Notes: generated from the sequence alone by a model not told the origin. A stretch of 64,000 bases of DNA from Saccharicrinis sp. UBA6048 (GCA_002429115.1 DIYS01000209.1:1-64000); one strand, 5' to 3'; counted from the stretch's first letter, positions 51,667 to 61,026 are shown. Made by a program: numbers and translations.

Positions 51667-52698
51667 TTAATTGTCGGTAATGGGAAACTTTATTTTCTTA
51701 AAGAAATCAACAATTAGTTGAGGGAAGGCATGTTTTTCAATGTCATCTATTTCAACTCTTAAAAACTTATAGCTCATCTGCTCCAATAACTTTGGAGAGG
51801 CAGAATAAAAATACGTCTCAATCTCTTGGTGACTTAATATATGCTTCCGCTTGTCAAGGAGTGTTAGTGGAATTTCATTAATCTTCTCAATTGGTGATAT
51901 TTCCTCGTCGTTTTCAATGAGAGGTAATTGATAAAGATTCTTCCAGATGTCGTTGCCCTCACGTTTTTGTATATATAAATGATCATCTTCAATGATGAAA
52001 AAGTAATGAAAGTAGCGTTTTCGTTTCTTTAGCTTTTTCGCTTTAATTGGTAGTTCAGAGATAGTTGATTGGCCTAAAGCCATACAGTCTCTGTTAAAAG
52101 GACACTTATCACATTCTGGGTTTGATGGTCGGCAAATCAGTGCTCCAAACTCCATCATTGCCTGATTATGGTCGCCCGGATGACTTGTGTTTAGCAATTC
52201 ATTGGCCAAAAGGGTGAATGCTTTCTGGCCTTTGGAGGTGTCAATGGGTGTATCTAAATTGTATAATCGGGATAAAAAACGATACACATTACCGTCGACC
52301 GCCGCATGTGGTAAACTAAAACAAATGGAAGAAATGGCTGCGGCTGTATAAGGGCCAATGCCTTTAAGTGCTAATATTGATTTATAATCAGAAGGAAAAA
52401 TGCCATTGTATTTAGAGCAAACCTCTTTAGCAGTGGCGTGCAGATTGCGTGCTCTTGAATAATAGCCCAATCCTTGCCATAGTTTCAGTACGTTATCTTC
52501 AGAGGCATTGGCAAGGTCCCTGACAGTTGGGTAAGTGTCAATGAATTTATGGTAGTAACTGGTGCCTTGTATCACCTGGGTTTGTTGCAGAATGATTTCA
52601 GAAAGCCAGATTTTATATGGCTCTTTGGTGTTGCGCCAAGGCAGCTCCCTTTTGTTATGTTTGTACCAATGATGTAATTGATGAGCGAAATCGGTCAT
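51667..52698 (-). CDS. mutY: A/G-specific adenine glycosylase
   Basis: Base-excision repair enzyme of about 343 residues (ATG at 52698; the frame to 52716 needs TTG) that removes adenine opposite 8-oxoguanine. It has the helix-hairpin-helix region (LALKGIGPYTAAAISSI), the catalytic Glu in WLSEIILQQTQV, the 4Fe-4S cysteines CRPSNPECDKCPFNRDC (spacing 6-2-5) and a C-terminal NUDIX-like recognition domain (FFIIEDDHLYIQKREG). It is divergent from the HU gene, a Bacteroidota arrangement with ssb and gld genes on the other side. Confidence 0.95.
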   Translation of the reverse strand: MTDFAHQLHHWYKHNKRELPWRNTKEPYKIWLSEIILQQTQVIQGTSYYHKFIDTYPTVRDLANASEDNVLKLWQGLGYYSRARNLHATAKEVCSKYNGIFPSDYKSILALKGIGPYTAAAISSICFSLPHAAVDGNVYRFLSRLYNLDTPIDTSKGQKAFTLLANELLNTSHPGDHNQAMMEFGALICRPSNPECDKCPFNRDCMALGQSTISELPIKAKKLKKRKRYFHYFFIIEDDHLYIQKREGNDIWKNLYQLPLIENDEEISPIEKINEIPLTLLDKRKHILSHQEIETYFYSASPKLLEQMSYKFLRVEIDDIEKHAFPQLIVDFFKKIKFPITDN

Positions 52699-52726
52699 TA
52701 TTAATTTTTTATGCAAAAGTAAAGCA

Positions 52727-52761
52727 TTTGTTTTTTTTTATTGAGATTTCATTTATCTTTG
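52727..52761 (+). promoter_or_regulatory. Candidate promoter for the HU gene
   Basis: TTTG at 52727-52730 and TATCTTTG at 52754-52761, spaced 23 bp, matching the Bacteroidota pattern. The leader to the HU start is about 55 nt and AT-rich. Confidence 0.55.
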
Positions 52762-52820
52762 CAATCTGAAATTTGGAAAATAGACCGTAAATAATTGATA
52801 ATTAAATAATTTTAAAAGAT

Positions 52821-53105
52821 ATGACAAAGGCTGATATCGTAAACGAGATTTCAAAAAATACTGGAATTGAAAAAGTTACAGTTCAGAAGACTGTTGAAGC
52901 TTTTATGGATACTATCAAAGGTTCTTTGGTTAAAGGTAAGAATGTGTATCTGAGAGGGTTTGGTTCTTTTGTAGTTAAAGAGCGTGCTGAGAAAACAGCT
53001 CGTAACATCTCAAAGAATACAACTATTATTATTCCAGCTCATTATATTCCTGCGTTTAAGCCTTCTAAGAGCTTTGTTACTAAAGTTAAGAACAACGTTA
53101 AGTAA
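52821..53105 (+). CDS. HU-family DNA-binding protein
   Basis: Nucleoid protein of 94 residues: MTKADIVNEISKNTGIEK, the dimer core and the beta arm signature GFGSFVVKERAEKTARN, ending with a Lys-rich tail. It bends and compacts DNA. The arm region is IPAHYIPAFKPS rather than the commoner IPASKVPAFKPG, a normal variation in this phylum. The tiny AURKAIP1-like gene follows by 23 bp in the same direction, and both end at one terminator. Confidence 0.95.
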   Translation: MTKADIVNEISKNTGIEKVTVQKTVEAFMDTIKGSLVKGKNVYLRGFGSFVVKERAEKTARNISKNTTIIIPAHYIPAFKPSKSFVTKVKNNVK

Positions 53106-53128
53106 TTAATCACTAAAAAAGTAGCGCC

Positions 53129-53221
53129 ATGCCAAGTGGAAAAAAGAGGAAAAGACATAAGATGGCTACGCACAAGCGTAAAAAGAGACTTAGAAAAAAC
53201 CGCCATAAGAAGAAGAAATAA
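53129..53221 (+). CDS. AURKAIP1/COX24-domain mini protein (30 residues)
   Basis: A 30-codon gene beginning ATG at 53129 and ending TAA at 53221. The product starts MPSGKKRKRHKMATHKRKKR and ends RHKKKK; more than half of its residues are Lys or Arg. It matches, from memory, the Bacteroidota mini proteins with the AURKAIP1/COX24 domain, related to mitochondrial ribosomal protein mS38, so a ribosomal role is likely. It is too short for ordinary gene callers. It is co-directional with HU, 23 bp downstream, and followed 28 bp later by a strong terminator. Confidence 0.85.
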   Translation: MPSGKKRKRHKMATHKRKKRLRKNRHKKKK

Positions 53222-53249
53222 TCTTCTTTAGTCTTAAAAGAAATTTTTT

Positions 53250-53280
53250 ACAAACAGAAAGTGAAACACTTTCTGTTTGT
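53250..53280 (+). terminator. Intrinsic terminator after the HU/mini-protein genes
   Basis: Perfect 14-bp arms ACAAACAGAAAGTG (53250-53263) and CACTTTCTGTTTGT (53267-53280) with an AAA loop, followed by a T-rich stretch. Confidence 0.88.
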
Positions 53281-53329
53281 TGTTTGTATTTATATACAAC
53301 GATCTTTGAAATAAAATTGCGATCATATA

Positions 53330-54880
53330 GTGAATGCAGAACTGTTTGTAGATGTCACTCCTGATCATCTTTCATTAGCGTTGATGGAAGATAAGCGATT
53401 GGTTGAATTAAGAAAAGAAACAAGTAATGTTCAATTTGCGGTAGGAGATATTTACCTCGGCAAAGTCAAAAAGATAATGCCAGGATTGAATGCCGCTTTT
53501 ATTGATGTAGGGTACGAAAAAGATGCTTTTTTACATTATCTAGATCTTGGACCACAATTTCGTTCACTTCAGAAATTCTTGAATATTGCGTCAGCCAAAA
53601 AAGGAGTAGTTTCATTACACAAGCTTAAACCGGAACCAGACATTAATAAAAATGGCACAATTCCGGAAGTTCTAACAGCAGGTCAACATGTATTGGTTCA
53701 GGTAGCTAAAGAACCAATTTCTACGAAAGGACCTCGATTAACATCAGAACTATCTATTGCAGGAAGGAACCTTGTTCTTCTTCCATTCTCCGACAAAGTT
53801 TCAGTAAGTCAAAAGTTATCATCATCGGATGAAAAGGCTCGCTTGAAACGCTTACTAACAAGTATAAAGCCCAGGAATTATGGGGTGATTATACGTACGG
53901 TAGCAGAAGGAAAGCAGGCAGCAGAACTCGATAAAGAGTTAAAAATGCTTGTAAAAAGATGGGAAGAACATACCTCACGTATCAGGGATGTTAAAGCACC
54001 TGGTTTAGTGATGGGAGAAATTGGACGGACTTCCGCATTATTGAGAGATATCCTTAATCCATCGTTCAACTCGATTTATGTAAACGATGAGGATGTATGT
54101 AAGGAGATCAAAGAGTATGTCGGACTGATTGCCTCCGACAGGCAAAAAATTGTAAAGCATTATAAAGGTGCTGCAGGTATTTTTGATCAGTTTCATGTGA
54201 ACAGACAGGTTAAAGCCTTGTTTGGGAAAACCGTTTCTTTTAAAAGCGGAGCATACCTGATTATCGAACATACCGAAGCCCTGCATGTTATTGATGTTAA
54301 TAGTGGAAATCGCTCAAAATCAGCCTCGAATCAAGAGAATAATGCATTGGAGGTAAATTTAGCTGCTGCTGACGAGATAGCCAGGCAGCTGCGATTGAGA
54401 GACATGGGTGGAATCATCGTTGTTGATTTTATTGATATGCAAAGCAACGAAAACCGTCAAAAGGTTTTCGAAAAAATGAAACAGGCCATGGCCTCTGATC
54501 GCACCAAGCACAATATTTTACCACTAAGTAAATTTGGCTTGATGCAGATAACACGCCAACGTGTAAGACCTGAAATGCATATTAATACTCAAGAAGGATG
54601 TCCAACATGTCAGGGTACAGGAAAAGTCGATCCTGCTATTTTCTGGCCAGAACAAATTGAAGCCGCTGTTAAGAAAGCTGTGTATGAGCTAAAAGTAAAA
54701 CGTATGACCCTGAATGTACACCCACTGGTGTATGCGTATCTTAAAAAAGGATTTCCATCTTTAGCTTTAAAATGGAAATTTAAATATACGCATGGATTAA
54801 AGGTGGTACCTTCCGACTCTCTAGGCATGCTTGAGTTCAAGATATTAGATAATAACAAAATGGAGGTTGACCTTTCTTAG
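53330..54880 (+). CDS. rng: Ribonuclease E/G family endoribonuclease
   Basis: RNase G-like enzyme of 516 residues for rRNA and mRNA processing. It starts with GTG (53330), which fits the family N terminus NAELFVDVTPDHLSLALMED without an upstream ATG. The S1 domain is at about 35-110 (VGDIYLGKVKKIMPGLNAAF). Catalytic metal Asp residues are in VIDVNSGN and IIVVDFIDM, and a CPTCQGTGK zinc-link motif occurs near residue 424. RNase G-type length with no long degradosome tail. A terminator overlaps its stop codon. Confidence 0.94.
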   Translation: MNAELFVDVTPDHLSLALMEDKRLVELRKETSNVQFAVGDIYLGKVKKIMPGLNAAFIDVGYEKDAFLHYLDLGPQFRSLQKFLNIASAKKGVVSLHKLKPEPDINKNGTIPEVLTAGQHVLVQVAKEPISTKGPRLTSELSIAGRNLVLLPFSDKVSVSQKLSSSDEKARLKRLLTSIKPRNYGVIIRTVAEGKQAAELDKELKMLVKRWEEHTSRIRDVKAPGLVMGEIGRTSALLRDILNPSFNSIYVNDEDVCKEIKEYVGLIASDRQKIVKHYKGAAGIFDQFHVNRQVKALFGKTVSFKSGAYLIIEHTEALHVIDVNSGNRSKSASNQENNALEVNLAAADEIARQLRLRDMGGIIVVDFIDMQSNENRQKVFEKMKQAMASDRTKHNILPLSKFGLMQITRQRVRPEMHINTQEGCPTCQGTGKVDPAIFWPEQIEAAVKKAVYELKVKRMTLNVHPLVYAYLKKGFPSLALKWKFKYTHGLKVVPSDSLGMLEFKILDNNKMEVDLS

Positions 54881-54897
54881 GTCAGCCTTTTTTTGTG
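54864..54897 (+). terminator. Intrinsic terminator overlapping the rng stop
   Basis: Arms AGGTTGACC (54864-54872) and GGTCAGCCT (54880-54888), one G-U pair, then a run of seven or more T. The rng stop codon (54878-54880) lies in the loop and 3' arm. Confidence 0.85.
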
Positions 54898-55062
54898 CCG
54901 TGATGTAAGTCATGCTATTTCAAAACCCGCGCCTGTCACCCATAATAGCATTTAAGGTGTCTTTATTACAACAACATTGGAAAGCTGTCGAAGATAGTGA
55001 CAAATGTTAGTGAGTGTATTAAATCATGCTGTATTGTAAGTTTTAACAGTGTGATAACAGCA

Positions 55063-55100
55063 TTTGGAACTATTACGGCAAATAAATTATTATAACTTTG
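55063..55100 (+). promoter_or_regulatory. Candidate promoter for dsbD
   Basis: TTTG at 55063-55066 and TAACTTTG at 55093-55100, spaced 26 bp (a little long for the pattern). It would give a leader of about 165 nt before the dsbD start. The remainder of the 390-bp gap 54881-55273 shows no gene. Confidence 0.4.
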
Positions 55101-55273
55101 CAATCATCTATAATTGTAGATATGTTGTTGAGTTCCTTTGTGTAAGGAAACGCTATTATAATCGACGAAATTGAAAGATAAATCTAAAGTATAATTGAGT
55201 GTATAATCTGATTTAGCGGTAACAAGTAATTGAAATCGTGAAGATCAGGTGACATGAGTAAACTATTTAGCAA

Positions 55274-57211
55274 ATGAAAAGAACAATAGCAGCAGTTGTG
55301 ATGATGTTAGCTGTATTTGGAGCCACATTCGCCCAAATGGAGCAGCATATATCATGGAAGTTCTCCACAAAAAACTTAGGAGACAACAAGGTTGAGCTTA
55401 TTTGTGAGGCATCAATTGATGATGGTTGGCATGTTTATTCTTCAGAGTTACCTGAAGGAACAGCCGTTCCAACAAATATTGAACTTGAACAAAGTACTGC
55501 TTACAAAGGGATTGAAGGAATTATTGAAGAGCCAAAGCCAACAGCTCATTATGATGAGACTTTTGAGGCTGAATTGAAGTGGTTCGAGAAAAAGGCTACT
55601 TTTAAAAAGGTTGTTCAATTAACTCAGGAAGGTGATGTTACAATTAAAGGTTACATCGAATCGATGATTTGTAATGACCAGACTTGTATGCCACCAGAAA
55701 TGGTTGATTTCGAATTAAAAGTGAGTTCTACAGCGCCTGTAACTGCTGAAGTTGCTACAACTGAAGCTGGTGAGGAAGAAGAAGAATCTTACTGGGCCAT
55801 CTTCTTATTAGCATTCGGTGGTGGTTTAGCAGCATTGCTTACACCTTGTGTGTTCCCAATGATTCCGATGACCGTAAGTTTCTTTACTAAAACCAGCTCG
55901 ACAAAAGCGGCAGGTATTAGAAACGGAATTCAGTATGGTATCTCTATCATTGTAATCTACTTGATTTTAGGTGTTGCTGTATCGGCAATATTCGGAGCCA
56001 GCGCATTGAACGAATTATCAACTAACGTATGGTTCAACTTGTTCTTTGCCTTATTACTTGTTGTATTTGCAGTTTCATTCTTCGGAGCTTTCGAAATTGT
56101 AATGCCAAGTTCATGGGTTAACTTTGCTACTAAAGGTGAAGAAAAAGGTGGGTTTATTGGTACCTTCTTTATGGCCTTTACTTTAGCATTGGTATCATTT
56201 AGTTGTACAGGACCAATTGTAGGTGCTCTTCTTGTAAAAGCCGCTACTGGTGGATATATGGGGCCAATTGTTGGTATGTTAGGATTCTCATCAGCACTAG
56301 CATTACCATTTGCATTCTTTGCAGCTTTCCCTGGTTACCTTAACTCATTACCAAAATCAGGTGGTTGGTTAAACTCGGTAAAAGTGATCCTTGGTTTCTT
56401 AGAGTTAGCTTTTGCTTTCAAATTCCTTTCGGTTGCCGATATGACTATGGGATGGCACATTCTTGAGCGTGAAGTATTCATCGCAATTTGGGTAGCTATC
56501 TTTGGTGCAATGGGATTCTATTTGTTAGGAAAAATCCGCTTGCCGCATGATTCACCAATGGAATACGTACCTGTATCTCGCTTTGTTTTTGCATTAGCAG
56601 TATTTGGTTTTACAATTTATATGCTACCAGGTATCTGGGGTGCACCAGTTAACTTGATCAGTGGTATGCCACCATCAAAAGACTATTCAGAATCTCCATT
56701 TGGTGTAGGTTATCAGGCACCTGTTTCATCAGGAGGTGGTAGTGCACATGTAGAAATGCCGGAAGGTATGCATTACGGACCACAAGGTATTCCTGCCTTT
56801 GATGATTATGACAAAGCACTGGCATATTCAAAAAAGGTAAATAAGCCAATTCTTCTTGATTTTACTGGTAAAGGTTGTACTAACTGCCGTAAGATGGAAG
56901 ACAAGGTCTGGTCAAATACAAACGTTAAAAAGCTGTTGACTGAAGATTATATCTTGGTTTCACTTTACGTTGATATTCGTAAGAAACTTGATGAGCCATA
57001 TATTTCTGAATTAACAGGTAAGAAAATTCGTACAGTAGGTCAGAAATGGGCTGAGTTCCAGATGGAGCGTTACCAACAGCAAGGTCAGCCTTACTATGTT
57101 ATCATTGACGAAAATGAAACAACTCTTAATACACCGGTAGCTTACGATCCGGATATTAAGAAGTACCAGAACTGGTTAGAAGATGGTATACAAAAATATA
57201 AGAATCGATAA
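55274..57211 (+). CDS. dsbD: Thiol:disulfide interchange protein DsbD
   Basis: Inner-membrane reductase of 645 residues carrying electrons from cytoplasmic thioredoxin to periplasmic partners. A signal peptide (MLAVFGATFAQ end) is followed by the N-terminal immunoglobulin-like domain with CNDQTCMPP. Eight or so membrane helices follow from about residue 175, including LLTPCVFPMIPMTVSFF and SFSCTGPIVGALLV with the two redox cysteines. The C-terminal thioredoxin domain has FTGKGCTNCRKME. It may supply reductant to the TlpA-like protein at 34.7 kb. A candidate promoter and a strong terminator bracket it. Confidence 0.95.
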   Translation: MKRTIAAVVMMLAVFGATFAQMEQHISWKFSTKNLGDNKVELICEASIDDGWHVYSSELPEGTAVPTNIELEQSTAYKGIEGIIEEPKPTAHYDETFEAELKWFEKKATFKKVVQLTQEGDVTIKGYIESMICNDQTCMPPEMVDFELKVSSTAPVTAEVATTEAGEEEEESYWAIFLLAFGGGLAALLTPCVFPMIPMTVSFFTKTSSTKAAGIRNGIQYGISIIVIYLILGVAVSAIFGASALNELSTNVWFNLFFALLLVVFAVSFFGAFEIVMPSSWVNFATKGEEKGGFIGTFFMAFTLALVSFSCTGPIVGALLVKAATGGYMGPIVGMLGFSSALALPFAFFAAFPGYLNSLPKSGGWLNSVKVILGFLELAFAFKFLSVADMTMGWHILEREVFIAIWVAIFGAMGFYLLGKIRLPHDSPMEYVPVSRFVFALAVFGFTIYMLPGIWGAPVNLISGMPPSKDYSESPFGVGYQAPVSSGGGSAHVEMPEGMHYGPQGIPAFDDYDKALAYSKKVNKPILLDFTGKGCTNCRKMEDKVWSNTNVKKLLTEDYILVSLYVDIRKKLDEPYISELTGKKIRTVGQKWAEFQMERYQQQGQPYYVIIDENETTLNTPVAYDPDIKKYQNWLEDGIQKYKNR

Positions 57212-57228
57212 GCATTCTTAACTGAATT

Positions 57229-57263
57229 AAAAGGCCTTCTCATTCGGGAAGGCCTTTTTTTGG
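57229..57263 (+). terminator. Intrinsic terminator of dsbD
   Basis: Arms AAAAGGCCTTC (57229-57239) and GAAGGCCTTTT (57248-57258), eleven pairs, followed by a T-run. It lies 18 bp after the dsbD stop. Confidence 0.88.
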
Positions 57264-57384
57264 CATTAATTGAAAGGTGTTTGTGTAATAATTTTAAGGA
57301 TTAGTAAAAAACCTGTGTCCGGATAATCTGTAAGTGAGTTATATAAATTAGATTTAAAGTGTTGTATGTGACAATTTAAGAACT

Positions 57385-58749
57385 ATGAATAACCGAATTT
57401 TACTCATCCTTTTCCTTTGTTGTTTTACGGCCTTGGTTTTTGCACAAAGCAATGCCGGACAATTATCTGAGGAGCAAATTTACCGCCGAGGAAATAAATA
57501 TAATACCTGGTCAGTTACGGCAGGTTTCGGACCGGTAATTTATTATACGGATGTCATTGACTATACCGCATTGCCTTCTGATAATTGGCGTTTTGGTCCT
57601 TCATTAATGATTAGCAAGCAGTTTAACCGCCCTTGGGGACTCGATCTTCAATGGTTAAGTGCCGATATGTATGGGCAAAAGAACAATCGCTATTTTAAGG
57701 GTAACTTTTATGATATAACGATCAACGGAACGCTAAATGTTAATCAGTTAGCCATCTTTGGTCCCATCAGTGATAAATGGAATATCTATGCAAAAGTGGG
57801 TATTGGACTGACTTATTTCAGGTCGCGTTTACATCGTTTATCGGCCTATACATACACCGATCCAATTACCGGTGAGGAAGAGTTTGTTGACGCCGGTGAT
57901 GTGCATAAAGTTAAGCATGTGTATGACAATGTTGAAGGCTACCCGACACCCCACGGTTGGATGCGTGATGATTATCTTGTAATGGGCTATGAGCGTCGAG
58001 AGGAAGGTGCTCCTGATAAGAAAACCGAACGACGCAGTGAGGTGGTCATTCCATTAGGTATTGGTGTTAAATATCGGATTAGTAAAAGTTTTGATGTCGG
58101 CACCGAGATTTTGATGCGCCAGGTGAGTGCTGATAATCTGGATGTCAACCTGACGGGAGCCGACAATGATAGCTATATGTATGCATCTGTCAATCTGACG
58201 TATAAGCTAGGGAAGAAAAACAAGCGTCATGCTGCCTGGACCTATAAGGATTTCAATATGAACTACAAGCGTCAGCGAAAAGATGACCCAATGGCGCATA
58301 AGTTAGATTCGCTTAAACGACAAATTGAGTATATGGCCATGCTTGATTCAGTCAGTAGTGATACCAGTACGATCTTCACTGAATCTGTCGAGTATAAAGA
58401 GCGCTTGTCAACCTCTGTGTTCTTTGATTTCGATAAGTCCGATATTACACAGGAATCGCATATGACATTGGCCAAAGCGGCCTATGTGATGTCTCGCGAT
58501 ACATCTTTGCGTGTAAAAATAGTAGGGTATTGTGACGAACGTGGTTCTGAGGAGTATAATTTGGCTCTAAGTCAGCGACGTTGTAATGCTGTTTTGGATG
58601 TGATGGTAAATGAGTATAAGATCGCAAAGGACCGTTTTGAGCTGGATTATAAGGGTGAGGCAGAGTTACTATCAGATACGCGAACTCAAGCTCCTCGAGG
58701 GCTGCATTTAGTCAATAGGCGCGTCGATTTATTTGTCATCATAGAGTAG
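57385..58749 (+). CDS. OmpA-family outer-membrane protein (first of a tandem pair)
   Basis: Envelope protein of 454 residues: signal peptide (ILFLCCFTALVFAQ), an N-terminal outer-membrane barrel-like domain of about 250 residues (FGPSLMISKQFNRPWGLDLQW, KVGIGLTYFRSRLH, YASVNLTYKLGKKNKRH) and a C-terminal OmpA peptidoglycan-binding domain (about 340-454) with FFDFDKSDITQES, VGYCDERGSEEYNLALSQRRC and VNRRVDLFV. It should link outer membrane and cell wall. The next gene, 9 bp downstream, is a paralogue of the same layout. Confidence 0.9.
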   Translation: MNNRILLILFLCCFTALVFAQSNAGQLSEEQIYRRGNKYNTWSVTAGFGPVIYYTDVIDYTALPSDNWRFGPSLMISKQFNRPWGLDLQWLSADMYGQKNNRYFKGNFYDITINGTLNVNQLAIFGPISDKWNIYAKVGIGLTYFRSRLHRLSAYTYTDPITGEEEFVDAGDVHKVKHVYDNVEGYPTPHGWMRDDYLVMGYERREEGAPDKKTERRSEVVIPLGIGVKYRISKSFDVGTEILMRQVSADNLDVNLTGADNDSYMYASVNLTYKLGKKNKRHAAWTYKDFNMNYKRQRKDDPMAHKLDSLKRQIEYMAMLDSVSSDTSTIFTESVEYKERLSTSVFFDFDKSDITQESHMTLAKAAYVMSRDTSLRVKIVGYCDERGSEEYNLALSQRRCNAVLDVMVNEYKIAKDRFELDYKGEAELLSDTRTQAPRGLHLVNRRVDLFVIIE

Positions 58750-58758
58750 TGAAAGTAT

Positions 58759-60048
58759 ATGAAGAAGATATTTGGGATAATCGTACTTTTAGCAACTGCT
58801 CATTCTTTAATTGCACAGTTCTCAACGGATCATCGCCAGTTGGAAGAGCATATGCGATATTCAAGGGATAAGCAATTTAACACCTGGTCAATAGCAGTTG
58901 GATATGGTTCACTTATTATGCAGAACGATCTGTCATCCTATGCTTTTTTACCCGATCGCCATTGGTCATTTGGTCCTATGATTAAGTTGTCCAAACAAAT
59001 TCATCCTGCCTGGGCACTGGACTTGCAGTTTATTGAAAGTGATTATCGCTCAGGCAATGAAGAGTATTATAGTGAAGGAAATATTAACGATTACTCGGTC
59101 AATTTGATCACCTATATTAATCAATGGTTTACCTACCCGGGTCCAATGAATGATCGTTGGAATGTATACATGAAACTGGGTGTTGGTCTTACGGCTTTCA
59201 GAACCAGGGTTAGATATACCGAAACTGATGAATTTGTTCATAGGAGAGATGTAGATCCTGAGAATGAGGAAGATGGTTACATTGTTTTAGGTTACGATCC
59301 GCACGATCCAACTAAAATGATTGAGCGGGCAAAAGAGTTGGTGATTCCTTTTTCTTTGGGCGTTCAGTATCGGATTAATCGAAGTTTTGATATTGGATTC
59401 GAAACCTCCATGCGTTGGTCACTTGAGGATAAGCTTGATAATATATTGCTGGGAGCAAATAATGACAAGTACCTATACACCAATATTCATCTGGCTTATA
59501 AAATTGGAAAGAAGAATAAACGACATTCGCGCTGGACACATAGAGGGTATGGATTTAATGTTTTTGATAAACCTAAAAAAGATCCACTAGCCGATGAAGT
59601 GGCACGTCTGGAGGAAGAATTGCGTCAATACGAAGCCAATCGCATTATAAAAACCGATACCGTTAAAATAAAGCATCATGCCTTAAGAATATATGGCAGC
59701 AACAATATGGTTTCCGTTTTCTTTGACTCTAACGACAGTAAATTGGATACAAAAGATCAGGTTGACCTGGCAACGATAGGCTTGTATATGACCAAGAATC
59801 CACGCTCAACGGTTGAAATATATGGCTATAACGATAGCGCTGATAATCCTGACGAGAATCTTGGAGTCAGTAAAAAACGGTGTAAGGAAGTGTTGTCGTT
59901 CTTTGTTGATGATCTGGGAATTGATAAAAACAGATTTTCATTGTACCCTAAAGGAGAAGATGACTTGTTATTGCCTAAGGATGCCAATAAGAACAATCAA
60001 ATCAGAATCATTAACCGAAGAGCGGATGTGGTGGTGTTTAAGCCATAG
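58759..60048 (+). CDS. OmpA-family outer-membrane protein (second of a tandem pair)
   Basis: Paralogue of the preceding gene, 429 residues, with the same order: signal peptide (LLATAHSLIAQ), barrel-like domain sharing FNTWSIAVGYGSLIM, RHWSFGPMIKLSKQIHPAWALD and YKIGKKNKRHSRWTHRG in pieces, and an OmpA domain. The OmpA domain is more divergent: FFDSNDSKLDTKDQ and YGYNDSADNPDENLGVSKKRC, where the glycine and some ligand positions differ, though the conserved Asp (NDSAD) and Arg (KKRC) remain. A 9-bp gap implies co-transcription and recent duplication followed by divergence. Confidence 0.88.
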   Translation: MKKIFGIIVLLATAHSLIAQFSTDHRQLEEHMRYSRDKQFNTWSIAVGYGSLIMQNDLSSYAFLPDRHWSFGPMIKLSKQIHPAWALDLQFIESDYRSGNEEYYSEGNINDYSVNLITYINQWFTYPGPMNDRWNVYMKLGVGLTAFRTRVRYTETDEFVHRRDVDPENEEDGYIVLGYDPHDPTKMIERAKELVIPFSLGVQYRINRSFDIGFETSMRWSLEDKLDNILLGANNDKYLYTNIHLAYKIGKKNKRHSRWTHRGYGFNVFDKPKKDPLADEVARLEEELRQYEANRIIKTDTVKIKHHALRIYGSNNMVSVFFDSNDSKLDTKDQVDLATIGLYMTKNPRSTVEIYGYNDSADNPDENLGVSKKRCKEVLSFFVDDLGIDKNRFSLYPKGEDDLLLPKDANKNNQIRIINRRADVVVFKP

Positions 60049-60061
60049 GTGAACTTTTAGT

Positions 60062-60475
60062 ATGCTATCATGTTTTCATTTTGAAGTTGGATGTTCTATC
60101 TCAAATTTGAATACTGTGATAATAGCTGAGAGACATACCGAAAGACCCATTGTCTATTTTGATGGTGCCTGTAATTTATGTAGTGCCATAATTCGGTTGA
60201 TAGATAAACTGGACTTAAAGCACCGAATCAATTTGATTCCTTTTCAGGTGGTCACCAATAAATCAGAACTCAATCATATTATCTGGGTGAAAGATGGAGA
60301 ATCCTTTGTTGCCGGAAAGGCACTTATAAAAATCCTGTTAATGAGTGCTTATCCTATAAAACTATTGGGGCATCTGCTTAATGTACTGCCGCTAAATTTG
60401 GTTGATAAAGTTTATTACCTGATTGTGAATAACAGGTATAAGTGGTTTGGTTCAAAGTCCTGTAATCTGACTTAA
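60062..60475 (+). CDS. DCC-family (DUF393) thiol-disulfide oxidoreductase-like protein
   Basis: Protein of 137 residues with the DCC motif near the start: PIVYFDGACNLCSAIIRLI (cysteines in CNLC), then IPFQVVTNKSE and the closing YYLIVNNRYKWFG. DCC proteins have a thioredoxin-like fold of uncertain role. The frame begins with ATG at 60062 (13 bp after the second OmpA gene), but a GTG at 60116 (IIAERHTERP) would give a length closer to the family core, so the true start is uncertain. It is last in the OmpA pair run. The convergent DUF4924 gene overlaps its end by 4 bp. Confidence 0.85.
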   Translation: MLSCFHFEVGCSISNLNTVIIAERHTERPIVYFDGACNLCSAIIRLIDKLDLKHRINLIPFQVVTNKSELNHIIWVKDGESFVAGKALIKILLMSAYPIKLLGHLLNVLPLNLVDKVYYLIVNNRYKWFGSKSCNLT

Positions 60476-61017
60476 TCAAATGTGAGCTTACCATCCTGCT
60501 CATCATTGTACTTTTTAGCCAATAAGGCCAGTAACTTGCTAAAGTTTTTAATGGCCATTGTAGTTTGCTCGCTGACGGTTTGATTTTTTAGTTTCATCAG
60601 GAATGAACTGTAAATCGCAGTGAGGCAAATGGCAATGTCGTTTTCAAGTTTATTGCCCGATTTATTATCAAACTCCTGGATAGTCGCAGCCATGCTGTTG
60701 TATAGGTGCTGATAGGCTACCTCGCCAGGTGATCGTAATAGTTGATTGTGCAGTCGGTTAATGTCATTAACGGTATTGATGTTGATTTGAAGATGCCCGC
60801 TTTCAGATTTGTTCTCCAATCGCATCATCTCTACCAGGTTTTCCCACCATTCACGAATTTCAAGAAGTTTATCTTCCTCTTGCTGATAACCCGGAATAAT
60901 GTGCTGGTCGATTAATGACATATCAAGCTTGTTGGCACGAATAAGATCTTCTACCTGCCACATGTACAGCACGTACTCAATAATGTTTTCTTTCTTCTTC
61001 TGTTGAGCTACAATCAT
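60472..61017 (-). CDS. DUF4924 protein
   Basis: Helical protein of 181 residues with the Bacteroidota-specific start MIVAQQKKKENIIEYVLYMWQVEDLIRA, known as DUF4924. No membrane segment, signal or catalytic motif is visible. It overlaps the convergent DCC gene by 4 bp and is 9 bp downstream of the S4-domain gene, so it is at the end of a leftward run rplY-pth-S4-DUF4924. This places it among translation-related genes; function is otherwise unknown. Confidence 0.87.
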   Translation of the reverse strand: MIVAQQKKKENIIEYVLYMWQVEDLIRANKLDMSLIDQHIIPGYQQEEDKLLEIREWWENLVEMMRLENKSESGHLQININTVNDINRLHNQLLRSPGEVAYQHLYNSMAATIQEFDNKSGNKLENDIAICLTAIYSSFLMKLKNQTVSEQTTMAIKNFSKLLALLAKKYNDEQDGKLTFD

Positions 61018-61026
61018 AATTTCTAA

